Shown: in pieces, positions 45,601-57,100 of the stretch
How positions within the stretch are numbered: position 1 is the stretch's first letter
How the letters are laid out: each line of letters starts with the position of its first letter
Assembly (NCBI RefSeq): GCF_039555335.1
Contig: NC_092628.1
Location: 65,737,292 to 65,801,291 of the forward strand
DNA: 64,000 nucleotides
Origin: Amphiura filiformis
Lineage: Eukaryota > Echinodermata > Ophiuroidea > Amphilepidida > Amphiuridae
Direction: 5' to 3'
Notes under the pieces: model-generated
What the model was told of the DNA's origin: nothing
The model's input: the letters and a program-made list of their open reading frames with translations, nothing else
Database searches by the model: none
Program-made: the position numbers and the translations under genes

Positions 45601-46128
45601 AAAAAGAAGACAAAAAAGATACGGATTATGGTTACAGTAACTAAATGAAACGGGAGCAAAATAAAGAAGGAAAGAAAGAAACTAATCAGGAAACGGAAGA
45701 AAAAAAGCTAAAATTAGATTAAAATTAATCAGGAAATATAAGAAAAGAGAAGCTAAAATAATGAGAACAGAATTAACATAGAAACAGGAAATCACAAGCT
45801 AAGCAGCATATAAAAAAGAAGCTAAAAGGGAAACGCAAGAAAGGACAGATTTAGAAAATAATGGGAATGCGGTTAGGCCTAAATAAATAAATAACATGGA
45901 AACGGAAAATCACAAACTAAATAGCAATTTTTTTTAAATGGGAACAAACTAGGCCCATGTAGAAGAAACTGAAAAGAAAGAAAGAAGCTAAATGAACTGC
46001 CAGAAGGGACAGGTTTAGAAAAATAAAATTTACCTTTTCAATGATTCTACCTTTTCAGTAATTCCTCCTGTTTTAGTGATCGCTCCCACTTACTCATCTA
46101 GCGGGGACCCGCGCGGGTATCCCACTAG
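42673..46128 (+). mobile_element. Non-autonomous Helitron, three head-to-tail units
   Basis: The 5' end TCTATATAAATAAAAGGAAG follows an A; the 3' end has the GC hairpin GCGGGGACCCGCGCGGGT, then ATCCCACTAG followed by T, as expected for Helitrons (5' TC, 3' CTAG, insertion between A and T). Two internal junctions at about 43862 and 44423 join CTAGCGGGGACCCGCGC directly to TTATAAATAAAAGGAAGG, a truncated 3' end fused to a new 5' end. Units: 42673-43862, 43863-44423, 44424-46128. No Rep/helicase gene. A purine-rich tract fills 45230-46020. Confidence 0.85.
43342..44466 (+). repeat. 564/561-bp tandem repeat inside the Helitron
   Basis: 43342-43905 and 43906-44466 are almost identical, from CAACAGGGACCGAATTAGTC to GTGCGCGAGTGT. 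The visible indel is 3 bp near 43490. Each copy contains one 3'-to-5' Helitron junction, so duplication occurred after, or together with, concatemer formation. Confidence 0.9.
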
Positions 46129-46589
46129 TATCAACAATTTTAAAAATATTCAATTTTAAAAATTTGTCATAAAATAATATTATATCGCAAATTTCAAAAA
46201 ATTATTTGATATCAGAAGGATATTCAGAATGCAATTCGATAGGCCTGGTGTACTCTTAGCTCCCACAAAAAATATGTGAAAACATCGCTAAACGTTAATA
46301 TCCCATTCCTTAAGGAAATCACACTTTTTGAGAAAAAAAATTACCTCCATAAAGGTTGTACATGTACTCATAATTGGCTCCACCGGGCATACCCAAAAGG
46401 AACACACACCTTTAACATGTCTAAAAGACCAAAAACTCCACATCGTAAAACTTTATTGTTGCAATCAATGTACAAACATTTCTAATGCATTGTACAGGTT
46501 GAGTCAAAATGGAGTAAACTGTTTGCGGCGCTTGGGTACAAAATCTAGAAGGAATCTGCTGTAAATAAAAAATGAATTAAAACAATCAT

Positions 46590-46735
46590 CTCTCAACACG
46601 CAATATTCAAAATTGTCGAGTGCAATGACGTCCCAGTTATACAATGAAGGCTGACAACAATTGAGCACAAATAACCATGACGTCATTGCACTAGAAAATT
46701 CCGGCACGGGAATTTTGAATATCGTGTGTTGAGAG
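46590..46735. mobile_element. 146-bp MITE with CTCTCAACACG ends
   Basis: Left CTCTCAACACGCAATATTCA and right GAATATCGTGTGTTGAGAG are inverted over about 25 bp. Inner GCAATGACGT / ACGTCATTGC pairs too. Non-coding; overlaps nothing else. Confidence 0.7.
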
Positions 46736-47022
46736 CTGGCTGTTTTTATTCATTTTTATGGTCAATATGAGTTTGTTTTAAATAAATCCACATGATTCAT
46801 GCTTGGTAATATTATGAGGCATAATGTTGTGATTACCGGAGTCATCCTTCAATTATTTCTCACCAACATGTTGTTAATACATACTTTTTATTTAAAGGGA
46901 TATTTGTGTACTACCAGAGACTTGATTATTAAATACGCTGCTATTGTGCAGCTGGAACATTTCTGTGGCTGCAACATTGCAATTCTGTTTTCATTTCACT
47001 TATTTGATATACTGGTCTGAAA

Positions 47023-47164
47023 ATGGCTACTGAAAGGCAAATAACATTGCACCTGTCCTGGTATATATGTGTGGTCTTTTTATCACACTTTTTGCAGTCA
47101 AATTTGGTGGTCAAGTATTTGAACAAAGGAGGTACGTAGTTGACTGATTACTCAGATCCAAATG
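47023..47164 (+). pseudogene. C1GALT1: Decayed copy of C1GALT1 exon 1
   Basis: Begins ATGGCTACT as in the true exon at 31017, shares GTGTGGT...TATCACACTTT in the membrane-anchor region and GAACAAAGGAGGT...TTGACTGATTACTCAGATCC, the last almost identical. A 5-bp insertion (ACGTA) and extra bases in the anchor break the frame, and homology stops at CCAAATG. No copy of exons 2 or 3 was found nearby. Confidence 0.8.
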
Positions 47165-48452
47165 AAAAATATAACACTGACCCCAAACCAGGTTACCTGA
47201 TTTTATGCATTTTTGGTGGCCATTTTGAAATTTCAAGGTCAAGGTGGACCATTTGGGTTTTTCAGTTGAATTTGTCATGTCAGAATGTCAAAATCATGAA
47301 AATTGGGCAATCTTAACCGCTTTAGTAAAAATGCACCTAGCCAAAAGTGCGTTGACCTTTTGTCACATTTCAGACCATAGCTCCATACGCAAAGCTCGCA
47401 GATAGGGCAAACTATACTTTTTTGGATTCCTTATGACCTTATTACATATAAAAATGTACAGGGCTGTCAAGTTTGCATGTTGCCTACAGACTGAACTAGA
47501 ATTTCGCGGTTCTCGACGCATAGTGTCGGCCGCAATGCCTCCACCTTGACGCCCATCATTTTAACCAGTGCAAATTCACTTGACCCTAAAATGACCTTCA
47601 CATTATTTGTCTCACTAAGGTGGACGTTCCCACCAAATTTCATGAACCTGCAGCAGCCTTGGGCAATTTGACCCCAGATGACCCTGAATGACCCCAAAAT
47701 GACCTTGACATTTTTGCCTTGTTTCAGTGGTCGTCCCCACAAAATTTCATGAACCTGCAACAATATATGGCAATTTGACCCCGGATGACCCCCAAATGTG
47801 ACCCGGCAGCACAAAGGAGCCGTAAATTCCCTAAATTGTATTCTGAGTTACGGTGTAAAATGTGTACGAAGGTCGTATTTATCGGTAACTTAAGCTGGCC
47901 CGACATCTGTCTTATTTTGATAGTCAAAAACTAATCAATAATCCTATTGTTGAAGTGGATAATAAGCTTCTACCTTATATGGCTATAGAACTTTTAATAG
48001 CTCTGGTCTTTGTTTGCTTTTGCTAACTCCTGTTCAAGTGGTGGGTTACCAGGCATTGTATTTTGTACAGGTATGCATAACCAACAATTAACAATGAGAG
48101 AGGGGCTTCAACTCATCTCTTGCAAAAATATAGGGATGATATAGGACAAATTTGGGAAAAATATAGGGGGAATATAGGAATATTTTTGGGAAAATATAGT
48201 TAAAATATAGGGCAGATGATGGATATATATGTAGAAAAGAGGATTTTTTATCGACATATTTTACACAAAGTGTACCACATGTAAAACAGACAATAGGACA
48301 AAATGTAGAAGAAACATGACTTCAGTTAAATTGATACATGAATTTGTTGTAATATCCTACTGCACAGTCTATACCTTAATGTATAATGGAAGTGCAGTGG
48401 ACCTTTTGGTTTTATCACTTAAATTACACTAATTGTGGCCTTTGCTGTTTTA
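47165..48452. other. Intergenic region with 107-bp GACCCC-rich tandem units
   Basis: 47580-47790 holds about two units of period 107 bp (AAATTTCATGAACCTGCA at 47635 and 47742) with ATTTGACCCC and GATGACCC words. 48096-48250 has short TATAGG-rich repeats. No gene was seen. Confidence 0.45.
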
Positions 48453-49262
48453 ATCTACATCAATGATCTGCCTGACAACCTGTCTTCAAGAGAGAGATTA
48501 TTCGCCGATGACTGCATTATCAAGAAATCAAATCTGCTGAAGATTCCAGGATTCTTCAAAATGACATAAACCATCTGCAACTGGGAAACCAACTCCAAAT
48601 GCTTTTTAATGAGAGTCACTATAAAAACAAGCCAATTGCAAACCAGATCAACCATATAAGATGGGAGACAGTCTGCTTGACGAAGTTGTTACCTGGGAGC
48701 AGAGCTCTCATCAAGCATTACCTGGAACAGACACATAAATCAGATTGCCATAAAACCAAATAGAATTTTGGGACTTCTTCAAAGAAACATATCATCTTGT
48801 GACAGTCAACAAAGGACGTAGCGTAAAATGCACTTGTCTGCCCACTGTTGGAATATTGTCGGACAATATGGAATCCGCACCAGAGAAACAATATTGACAC
48901 CCTTGACAATTAAAATTCATCAGAGTTGTGCAGCCCGGTTTGTCCATAATGACTATTCAAGACAATTGTTACTGACATATTGAGATGCCTCGACTAGGAG
49001 TAACTGGAATCAAGACGCACCAAAGCTCGCCTATGTCCCATCTACAAGGAGACTCATGACCTCATACGGAGTCATACCCAGTAACATATCACATCTCATC
49101 CAAACCAAAACTCAGAAAACTACATACTAGGCAGTCCTCAGGTCATCTTATCTACCCGCATCTGAGCCAACAAAAATGGCTATTTGCAGTCACTATATCC
49201 TTGGACCACCCCAGAGTGGAATATGCTTCCTGACACCAGATGCGGACCAACACAGCTGCCGT
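48453..49262 (+). pseudogene. Non-LTR retrotransposon reverse transcriptase remnant
   Basis: The plus strand reads IYINDLPDNL then RLFADDCII, the FADD catalytic box of CR1/Jockey-type reverse transcriptases. With frame changes it continues through WNRHINQIA, ILGLLQRNISS, LLEYC, IWNPHQRNNIDTL and a final WTTPEWNMLPD. Stops and frameshifts are frequent, so it is dead. Upstream domains are absent (5' truncated). Confidence 0.75.
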
Positions 49263-50195
49263 GTTGGAATTAAGCATTTTTTATGCGTAGCAAAATTTTG
49301 CTTTCATTACTTTTCTCTTGGTATATTCACATACTTCAGTGTGTAAGTCTATGGCATAAAAATGCTACTCTAAAATGGTGAAGCAAATTGATAAAATTGT
49401 GCAGCATTATGCTACGCGATACCAGCTATTTCCAACGCTGCACAACTGGACAATGTGGACATAAACTATCTCACCAAATCTGCCCACTTCTAAGCTGCTG
49501 AAACATGTTCTTAGTTTGCGCACTTGCATTGAAGATCTACAAGTGTGCGCCCATTGCGTGGCAGTGTGTGCGCTGTGACTCTCCACTATTGTGTCATAAT
49601 GTATAGCTGATACCAATCAAATTGTGTGTATTCTTGATAAGACACACCAACTGAATAAGAATTTGATGGGAATGTCAGATAAAATCATAGTGATTTTGAA
49701 AACTAAATGTCAGTAAATTATGCACATATATACCAAATTATGTGGTGTTTCAAAACTTCATATCAATTAAATATTCCATAAAATAATAAATTTTAATTTA
49801 AACCAATTCGATCAGTGCTGCTATTTTGAAGCCCAAATACAAAAGAGCACATAGTCATAGAATCCCTCAGTTGTCTTCATTGAGACACAATTATAAAGCA
49901 GAAATAATGATTTGATCAAATTTCTGCAGTGCACTGTGCACATTAAAAACAAATATGCACATAAAACACAAAAACAAAAACAAAAAGGAATTATAGGGCA
50001 TTTTACAACTTTATAGGAAAATATAGGAAAAGTTCAAAAATATAGGAAATATAGGGCCAGTTGAAGCCCTGCAGTTCCGAGAAATTGCACTCGCAAGCTC
50101 GGACGGACAGAATGACGGACAACCAGGAAACATAATACCTCTGGTGGAGGCATAAAAATAGTGTACCTATCATATGTATTATGCACATGCATATC
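49263..50195. other. Downstream flank of CDC23 with TATAGG-rich repeat
   Basis: 50010-50060 repeats AAATATAGG words and ends in AGTTGAAGCCCT, the inverse of GGGGCTTCAACT at 48103-48114, bracketing the retrotransposon remnant. Otherwise nothing was recognised. Confidence 0.4.
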
Positions 50196-51045
50196 AACGG
50201 TGTCCTGGTGACAGAACCCATGTCTTGTCCCTTAGTTCTTTAGTCCTGCTATCATGTTATGGTGTAAAGTCCAGATTCATAGGAGATAAGTGAGGTTTAG
50301 GTGTTGTAGACCAGTCTTGAGCAGTACTTGATAATGGTGCCCTGGTGACAGAACCCATGTCTTGTCCCTTAGTTGTTTAGTCCTATGTCATGTTATGGTG
50401 TAACGTCCAGATTCATAGGAGATAAGTGAGGTTTAGGTGTTGTAGACCAGTCTTAAGCAGTACTTGATAATGGTGCCCTGGTGACAGAACCCATGTCTTG
50501 TCCCTTAGTTGTTTAGTCCTATGTCATGTTATGGTGTAAAGTCCAGATTCATAGGAGATAAGTGAGGTTTAGGTGTTGTAGACCAGTCTTGAGCAGTACT
50601 TGATAATGGTGCCCTGGTGACAGAACCCATGTCTTGTCCCTTAGTTGTTTAGTCCTACTATCATGTTATGGTGTAAAGTCCAGATTCATAGGAGATAAGT
50701 GAGGTTTAGGTGTTGTAGACCAGTCTTAAGCAGTACTTGATAATGGTGCCCTGGTGACAGAACCCATGTCTTGTCCCTTAGTTGTTTAGTCCTATGTCAT
50801 GTTATGGTGTAAAGTCCAGATTCATAGGAGATAAGTGAGGTTTAGGTGTTGTAGACCAGTCTTGAGCAGTACTTGATAATGGTGCCCTGCCAACAGAACC
50901 CATGTCTTGTCCCTTAGTTGTTTAGTCCTATGTCATGTTATGGTGTAAAGTCCAGATTCATAGGAGATAAGTGAGGTTTAGGTGTTGTAGACCAGTCTTG
51001 AGCAGTACTTGATAATGGTGCCCTGGTGACAGAACCCATGTCTTG
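50196..51045 (-). repeat. 136-bp tandem array made from the CDC23 coding tail and 3' UTR
   Basis: The landmark GGTGACAGAACCCATG (one copy with CCAACAG) recurs at 50207, 50344, 50480, 50616, 50753, 50889 and 51025, period 136-137. In minus sense each unit holds [11 protein letters not shown]...[10 protein letters not shown], stop TAA and about 28 bp of 3' sequence. The genuine coding copy is the one nearest the exon. Units at about 50452 and 50726 have CAA changed to TAA inside the tail, so downstream copies are not coding. Confidence 0.92.
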
Positions 51046-51132
51046 TGCAATTTGTTCTTTTGGTAATGCTGCTTCTTCATTTGCACGCAGTTGAGATATC
51101 TGAGCTTGGATAGCCTTGCCTTCCTCTTTGGT
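50938..51132 (-). CDS. CDC23: CDC23 terminal exon
   Basis: 64 codons plus TAA after [26 protein letters not shown], a linker, then the tail [10 protein letters not shown]. The human tail ends VSPLNLSSVTP, so the end is conserved. Its last ~35 codons form the first unit of the downstream 136-bp array. Confidence 0.93.
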   Translation of the reverse strand, partial: TKEEGKAIQAQISQLRANEEAALPKEQIAQDMGSVTRAPLSSTAQDWSTTPKPHLSPMNLDFTP

Positions 51133-54100
51133 CTGCATAGATGTGGGAAAAAAGAAGAGAAATGAAATTAAGTGTTTTTAGCAGAATAAATTTTTCAGCT
51201 GAACATTTATGATTTATGATTCAGAGTTTGTCTTAGTTGTACCGCGATTGCCATGATGGCGGTGAAATTTGCTTTCCTTGAGTGTGTGCGTTTACAAACA
51301 CCAGCAAACAAGGACACATAAGAAATCTCTGTAACTACAGGCATACAGGAACTGCAGATGTCCGTAGTTCCTGGATGGTGTTCCTAGACGCAACGTTCCC
51401 GGAACCACCGCTAGGTGGCAGCACACGACGAAAGCTTTGATGGAACACCTTAATTACTTTCATATGGAAAAACCAGGTAATGCTCTGAGATGCCCGAGAT
51501 ATCTATGATGTAGCCACAATTTTGACATTGTAGCGCATGGAATGCCTTAGAATGGTTTCAAAAGGGTTGGAAACGATGATAAATATACGAAACAGCATTG
51601 ATCTGGGCCAAAAAAGGGCATTTAATCGACAGATCTAATAGACCCGTGACGTCACAGGTCTATACATGTACAGGTAGCCGGGTATAGCCCCCTTCATCTG
51701 GCCAGACGCCACCAACGGCATCTATCTCTAGTTCCGAAAAACTCTGGATCCACAATGGCATAAGAAGCATTATAGCTATTGACCGCAGTTGCCTATGTAG
51801 GTCAATCCACACTTTTTCTGCAGATCATTAACACCTGTCAAGCAGGAATTCTCAAGAGAATGGGTATAATCTGTTGCAAGATTCCTTTTATACCTTAACC
51901 ATCGTGTATACAGACACAACGGCAAGAGTGTACACAGGGTATTGTGGGAAATAATGAGCTCTGGACGGTTAGCAGTACACTTAATTTGTAAAAGTTAATC
52001 TGAAAAATATTATAGTGTATTCAACCTAATCAGCACCCCAGGTTCTTAACATAGTCATATAATTGTTACTACTAGTTAATAATTGTAAATGATCCACTGT
52101 ACCTCATCAAATTCACAGCATTTTCTAGCATAGTCGCTAGCCATCTCCAGGTTGCCATTCTTCATATGGTACTGAGCCAGGAATTTATACGCCATGCACA
52201 GCTCTTCCGTATCACCAGTCTGGTGGAGCAAATTACAATTGTTCCATTTTGAATCAATTACAAATAATATAAATATATGTGAGGTGATGAAGGAATTGAT
52301 ACCAACCATTCTCAATTTTGTATACAATTAATTTACATATTGTGTATAATAAATTTTGTACAAGCATAACCATAAATCCAAATTAAACACTTTTAGTCCC
52401 TTAACCAATAATAAAAGTAACTGGTTTTAGTGGTATATCAAAATTGACTTGTAATGACATTCCATTCATGTGCTAGATTGCATCATATACCATAAGATCT
52501 TGATAGTTAGCAATAGCATTTGTGCTTACTATCAAGCGCTTTTAAAACATGCAAACATGAAGTGCCCCATCCACAAAAGTGTATAGGGTTTTGAGCAAAT
52601 CATTGATACACATAGTTATATACGATCAAGTAAACCTGCCCATTTGTGTCTCAACCCCATTAGCTCATTTGGTAAAGCGCCAAACTTTGGTACAATTTCA
52701 TGTTTTCAAAAGTGCTGGATAGGAAGCACATATGTTTTTGAGTTTTTACAATAGTTCAATGACTACAAGACAGCTGATGATGTTGCTCACATCATTTCAC
52801 ACATGACAGGTGAGTTACAAGCCAGTCCTTATTGCACTAGGTGTTTGTCTTTCAACTTGTAGCATCAACAACTAGATTTGGTCTCTGTAGCCAGGTCCAG
52901 GTTTATTATAATACTACAACTGGTGGTTTCTTTTGGCAAATTGAGATGGGCTACAACTTACCCCCATAGCTTCTGCTTGCTCAACGTATTTAGTATAAAA
53001 TGAAGCAGCTTTCTCTTCTTCACTCAAACTTTCATGGAGCCTGTTGAGTAAAAAAAATTGTATTGAAAGTCAATTAAATGGATACCATCATTAATCTGCC
53101 TGTAAGAATAACCATTGAAGACATGCTAAGGTCCTTTTATTTTGTTTAATATGTCAGAATAACTACTGGTCAAGTTTTCCAAGGATATTTCAAGCGGCTC
53201 AATGTATAAGCTAAAGTGTATAGGGATGCCAACACATTATTACAGCACAATGCCCAGCTTACTTACTGGGAGGCATTATTTATGGAAGCCTTTTCATAAT
53301 GAAACGATAAATGATGCAATACTGAAATAATTCCATTATCCATCCAGGAATCTGCATTGTAACATTTCACTTGATGAAGTTACGAGACAAGGAAGAAACC
53401 TGTACTGAATTTCAACCTAACTAAGATAAGATGGCAATTGCAATTACTGTATTGTATTGGAAGCAGCTGTTGTCCCTCTCCTTAAAAAAGTTTGAGGTAG
53501 TCAAGCGCCTTGTAAAGCTCTTCAAGTAGTGTCAGTGCATATCAATACAATGCTAACCCATTTCAAATTGGATTCCTGGATTGTTACTTTATGTACTTCT
53601 GGTGTTTTAGTACTATTGAAAGAGAGAAAATATGGAACTTACTTGGCTAATTTGGCAAGCGCTGTACCCTCTATGTCACCTACTGAATATGCACGCCAGT
53701 AACATTTCTTAGCTTCCTGAATCTTCTCAAGCTTCTCGTAGCTTTCACCTAATGCTACCAACATTCTTGAATCATTTGGTCTGCAAAACAAGGTCAAATA
53801 TTCAATAACATAAGCAACTGGTTTAGATTAGTTATAAATGTTAATTTTTTAAACATGATTGTTGTACTTCATGGGTAGTACTTACCAAACCATAAATTAT
53901 GCAATTCAGTACCTAATTGACATATTATACTAAAAATTTAGACTTCTCTAGCAGCTGCAGATTTTTCTCTGTCTTAAAAAGCATATGACAACTTTAATGA
54001 GTGATCAAGAAAACTTGTTTGTTAGACTGTAAGGAGATACTTGCTACATGATCACATCAATATAAATGGAGCAAAACTACCTCACACTTTGTTGACAGAG

Positions 54101-57100
54101 ATTAAGTAACCTTGTACATACCTGAGTTGTTGTGCTTGTCTGTAGTAGTATAAGCAGTAAAATGGCATGCGAAGGAGTTCATATGTCTGTCCCAGACCAT
54201 ACCAGGCACGGAAATCACGCTTGTTCACCTCTTGGGAAGGGAGAAAAAGAAAGAAATGTAGTGAATTGAGAATAGCAGTACTGATCAAATATTAATCAAT
54301 GTTAATGTTTAGCACTGTCACACAACACTAAAACATATGCAGGTTTATGAATTCATGATTGGGCTTTTCTGACCATGATAATAATTTTTTTGAAAATCAT
54401 GATTCATGTAAGCTTACATAATGAAATCGGAGTAAATGAGCTCAGGAAGACAACTGTTGTCTTTGTTTTGTTAACTTTTAGATTTGTAAATTAAATGCTT
54501 GCTAAAAGCACAAAAATAGACATAGGAATCAAATTTCCTATTAGTATTTATATGAAGCATATGATTCCATTTCTGCAATGGTCATAATATCATAACTCAG
54601 TGGCAGATGTAACTAGTGAGGGATTTATCATGCGTGCATGTCACTCATAGAGGGCAAATAGTTTTTTTGTCATAAGCCTGTAAAAATTTGCATTCTGATC
54701 TTATACATTGTAGTGGTACCATGGACTAATTGCTACATGCCCAAACCTTGTTAAATTCAAGCTTAAAGAAGATTTTATCCTTCTACTTCTAGTCTTTGCA
54801 AATAAATTCCAGAGGTATACTGTTTTGGTCACCATGTGTAACAATCCAATAAAGCAAACATACTATAGTGTTACATATATATAAGGCTATTTATTCATTT
54901 TCTTAATAACATATGGCACAAAGCCAGTCACATGCAATATTGAATAAGTCAATAAATTGAAGGATAGCCTTTAAAATCATATCAAAACATTACTAGAAAA
55001 TACATACAAGCAAAACATGAAATAAAACAATAAAAGAGAACATGCATGGAATGTTACACCTACTACTATTATAGCGCTCTCCTCCTTTGACAACATAATT
55101 TATATGTTATCAAAATGTTTGAACAGACATGGATTTTCCCTACCTACCTATAGCTTGCCTATATGCTTCAATAGCTGCTGGTGTGTTTTTCATTTCCATG
55201 TACTCATGACCCATCAGAGTCCATGCAGAGAGGTAATGGGGATTGAGTTTCAAAGCTCGCTGGAAGTAGAGTACAGCTTTCTCATGCTGGGCACGCAGAG
55301 AATAGTAATTCCCTGGAAAAGAGATATAGACATCAAGTCAGGTTGATCAGTTTCTAATTTATACCAATTCCATGATAAATACAACAGCAGTGAAGTGCCA
55401 ACACATACAGCACAAAAGCTGCTGAAATGTGCTTGTAGAACCTGAAGGCTATGGCCCCAACCATATATGTGGTGCTAATTCAGACAGCCAATTTTGTCCT
55501 TCTCCACTCAATTTTATTTGCCAAATTCGAGTAAAATATGTATGGCTTTCCTAATTAAATTTACAACTTTTATCAGGTAATGTCAATGTGACCTTCATCA
55601 AAGCTTCTTAACATTCTTACCATTAAAACATTCTTGATTTTCTTGATTCATTTCTGTACTAATCTGCACACTGATTTGTTCTTTACTTTTTTATTGTTAG
55701 GCCTTGTCTATGGCAAAAGCTCAATAACCACCCACTCTAAATCTGAGTGTATTTGCCTGCTCACAGCAACTCACCTATAACACAGCATGTCTCTACCCTG
55801 TACTTATCCACATCACATGCATGGTGTGCTAAATGACTTAACTCAGCTTTCATCTCCTACAAACAAACACAAATATTCCTTTTTAAGGTACTTGTTCAAC
55901 ATGTCAGCTTCCATTTTATGGTATACAAAATATTGACTGCACATGAGGTATGATGAAACTATTTCTCCTGATGAGATGATATCTACAGTGTAGGCCTATT
56001 ATTTTCGACAGGTCGGATCCCCAAATAATGACAGGAGGGTGAGAGTTCATAAGGGCAATGTCGTGACCCAGGTCACAGTGTTAGGTAGAGATGACATACC
56101 ACTACCACCATGACCATGGCCATTTTGTTCATTCTAACGTTTCTAGTACATTTCGATTTAGACTTATGTTAATGTTAATTCTTGAGGTACATGAACATGA
56201 ATGATTTATAGTTGTACCATGCAATAACTATATTGAACACGAATGAAATGTTTTGTTATTATTTCTTCCAAGATCTGTTGATCCCATCAATGAGATACTA
56301 TGGTCAGATTCCACCAAGCATATCAACTTATCACTGTCATATTCCATTGATTTACTACAGAATATATCGCATAATCTACTTGTAATTTAAAATTGTAAAT
56401 ATGTTACAACACATGAATAATATCATGTAGAAACAAAATGGGGGCTATGCCAGGATGGACTGATCTATGTCAATTCAGATCATAGACATGATATAACACT
56501 TTGAATCGTGACTTTGCGTGGATTTTTGTCACTCGCCCTTCACGAATATTTAGACATTCCCTGATAAAGTGCATTTAATGTCTTCTGATTGGTTAATAAA
56601 GTATTATTATTTTTCTTATCAAAGCTTCTTAACCTAGTATAAGCAGTAGTAAGCTTTTAGACTACACTTGGAGGTGACAAGCCTAGTGATGACAGTCTAA
56701 AACAGCCACCATGTTAATATACCTTGACATAGAGTAGGTTGGAGTAGACATCCATGTTTTCTAGTCGGTAGGGATCCACTTTCTGAAGCTGACCAAACAA
56801 CTCAACTGCTCTGTCTACATCTACAGAATGATGAGATACAAAATACACAATATACTATTTTTACAATCTGGGAACTATTCTGGTCAGGCTGCAAAGTTGA
56901 TATTCATAAGGCACTCATTTCTGAGGCCACTGAAAAAGGGTACTATGATCATCAAGTATTTAAGAATGCTTAAGAAATTGTAACACCAAGTGGCCAGTGG
57001 TCATTTTGAGGTCATTCTTAAAACATGTATGTTTTCCACCATATTTTACATTCTGAGAACTCTGCTTTAGATAGTTAAACTACAAATTACACATGCTTGC

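Larger units (their letters stand above)
42213..46309. mobile_element. TTAA foldback MITE family F3, interrupted by a Helitron
   Basis: Shares the TTAA at 42209-42212 with the previous element and has TTAA at 46310-46313. Ends GGGATGGGGTATGGACGTTT and AACGTTAATATCCCATTCC are inverted. The arms also share GAATTGCATTCTGAATACG-type and TGATATCAAATAATTTTT-type blocks. Without the inserted Helitron it is 641 bp. Confidence 0.75.
53041..56722. other. CDC23 introns with no further features seen
   Basis: Introns at 53041-53642, 53781-54121, 54231-55147, 55313-55774 and 55857-56722 were read on both strands. They are AT-rich with no clear repeats, RNA genes or extra exons. Confidence 0.45.

Noticed and set aside
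50196-50937. Additional alternative last exons of CDC23
   Set aside because: Tail copies lack splice acceptors of their own and several carry internal stops, so they are array units, not exons.
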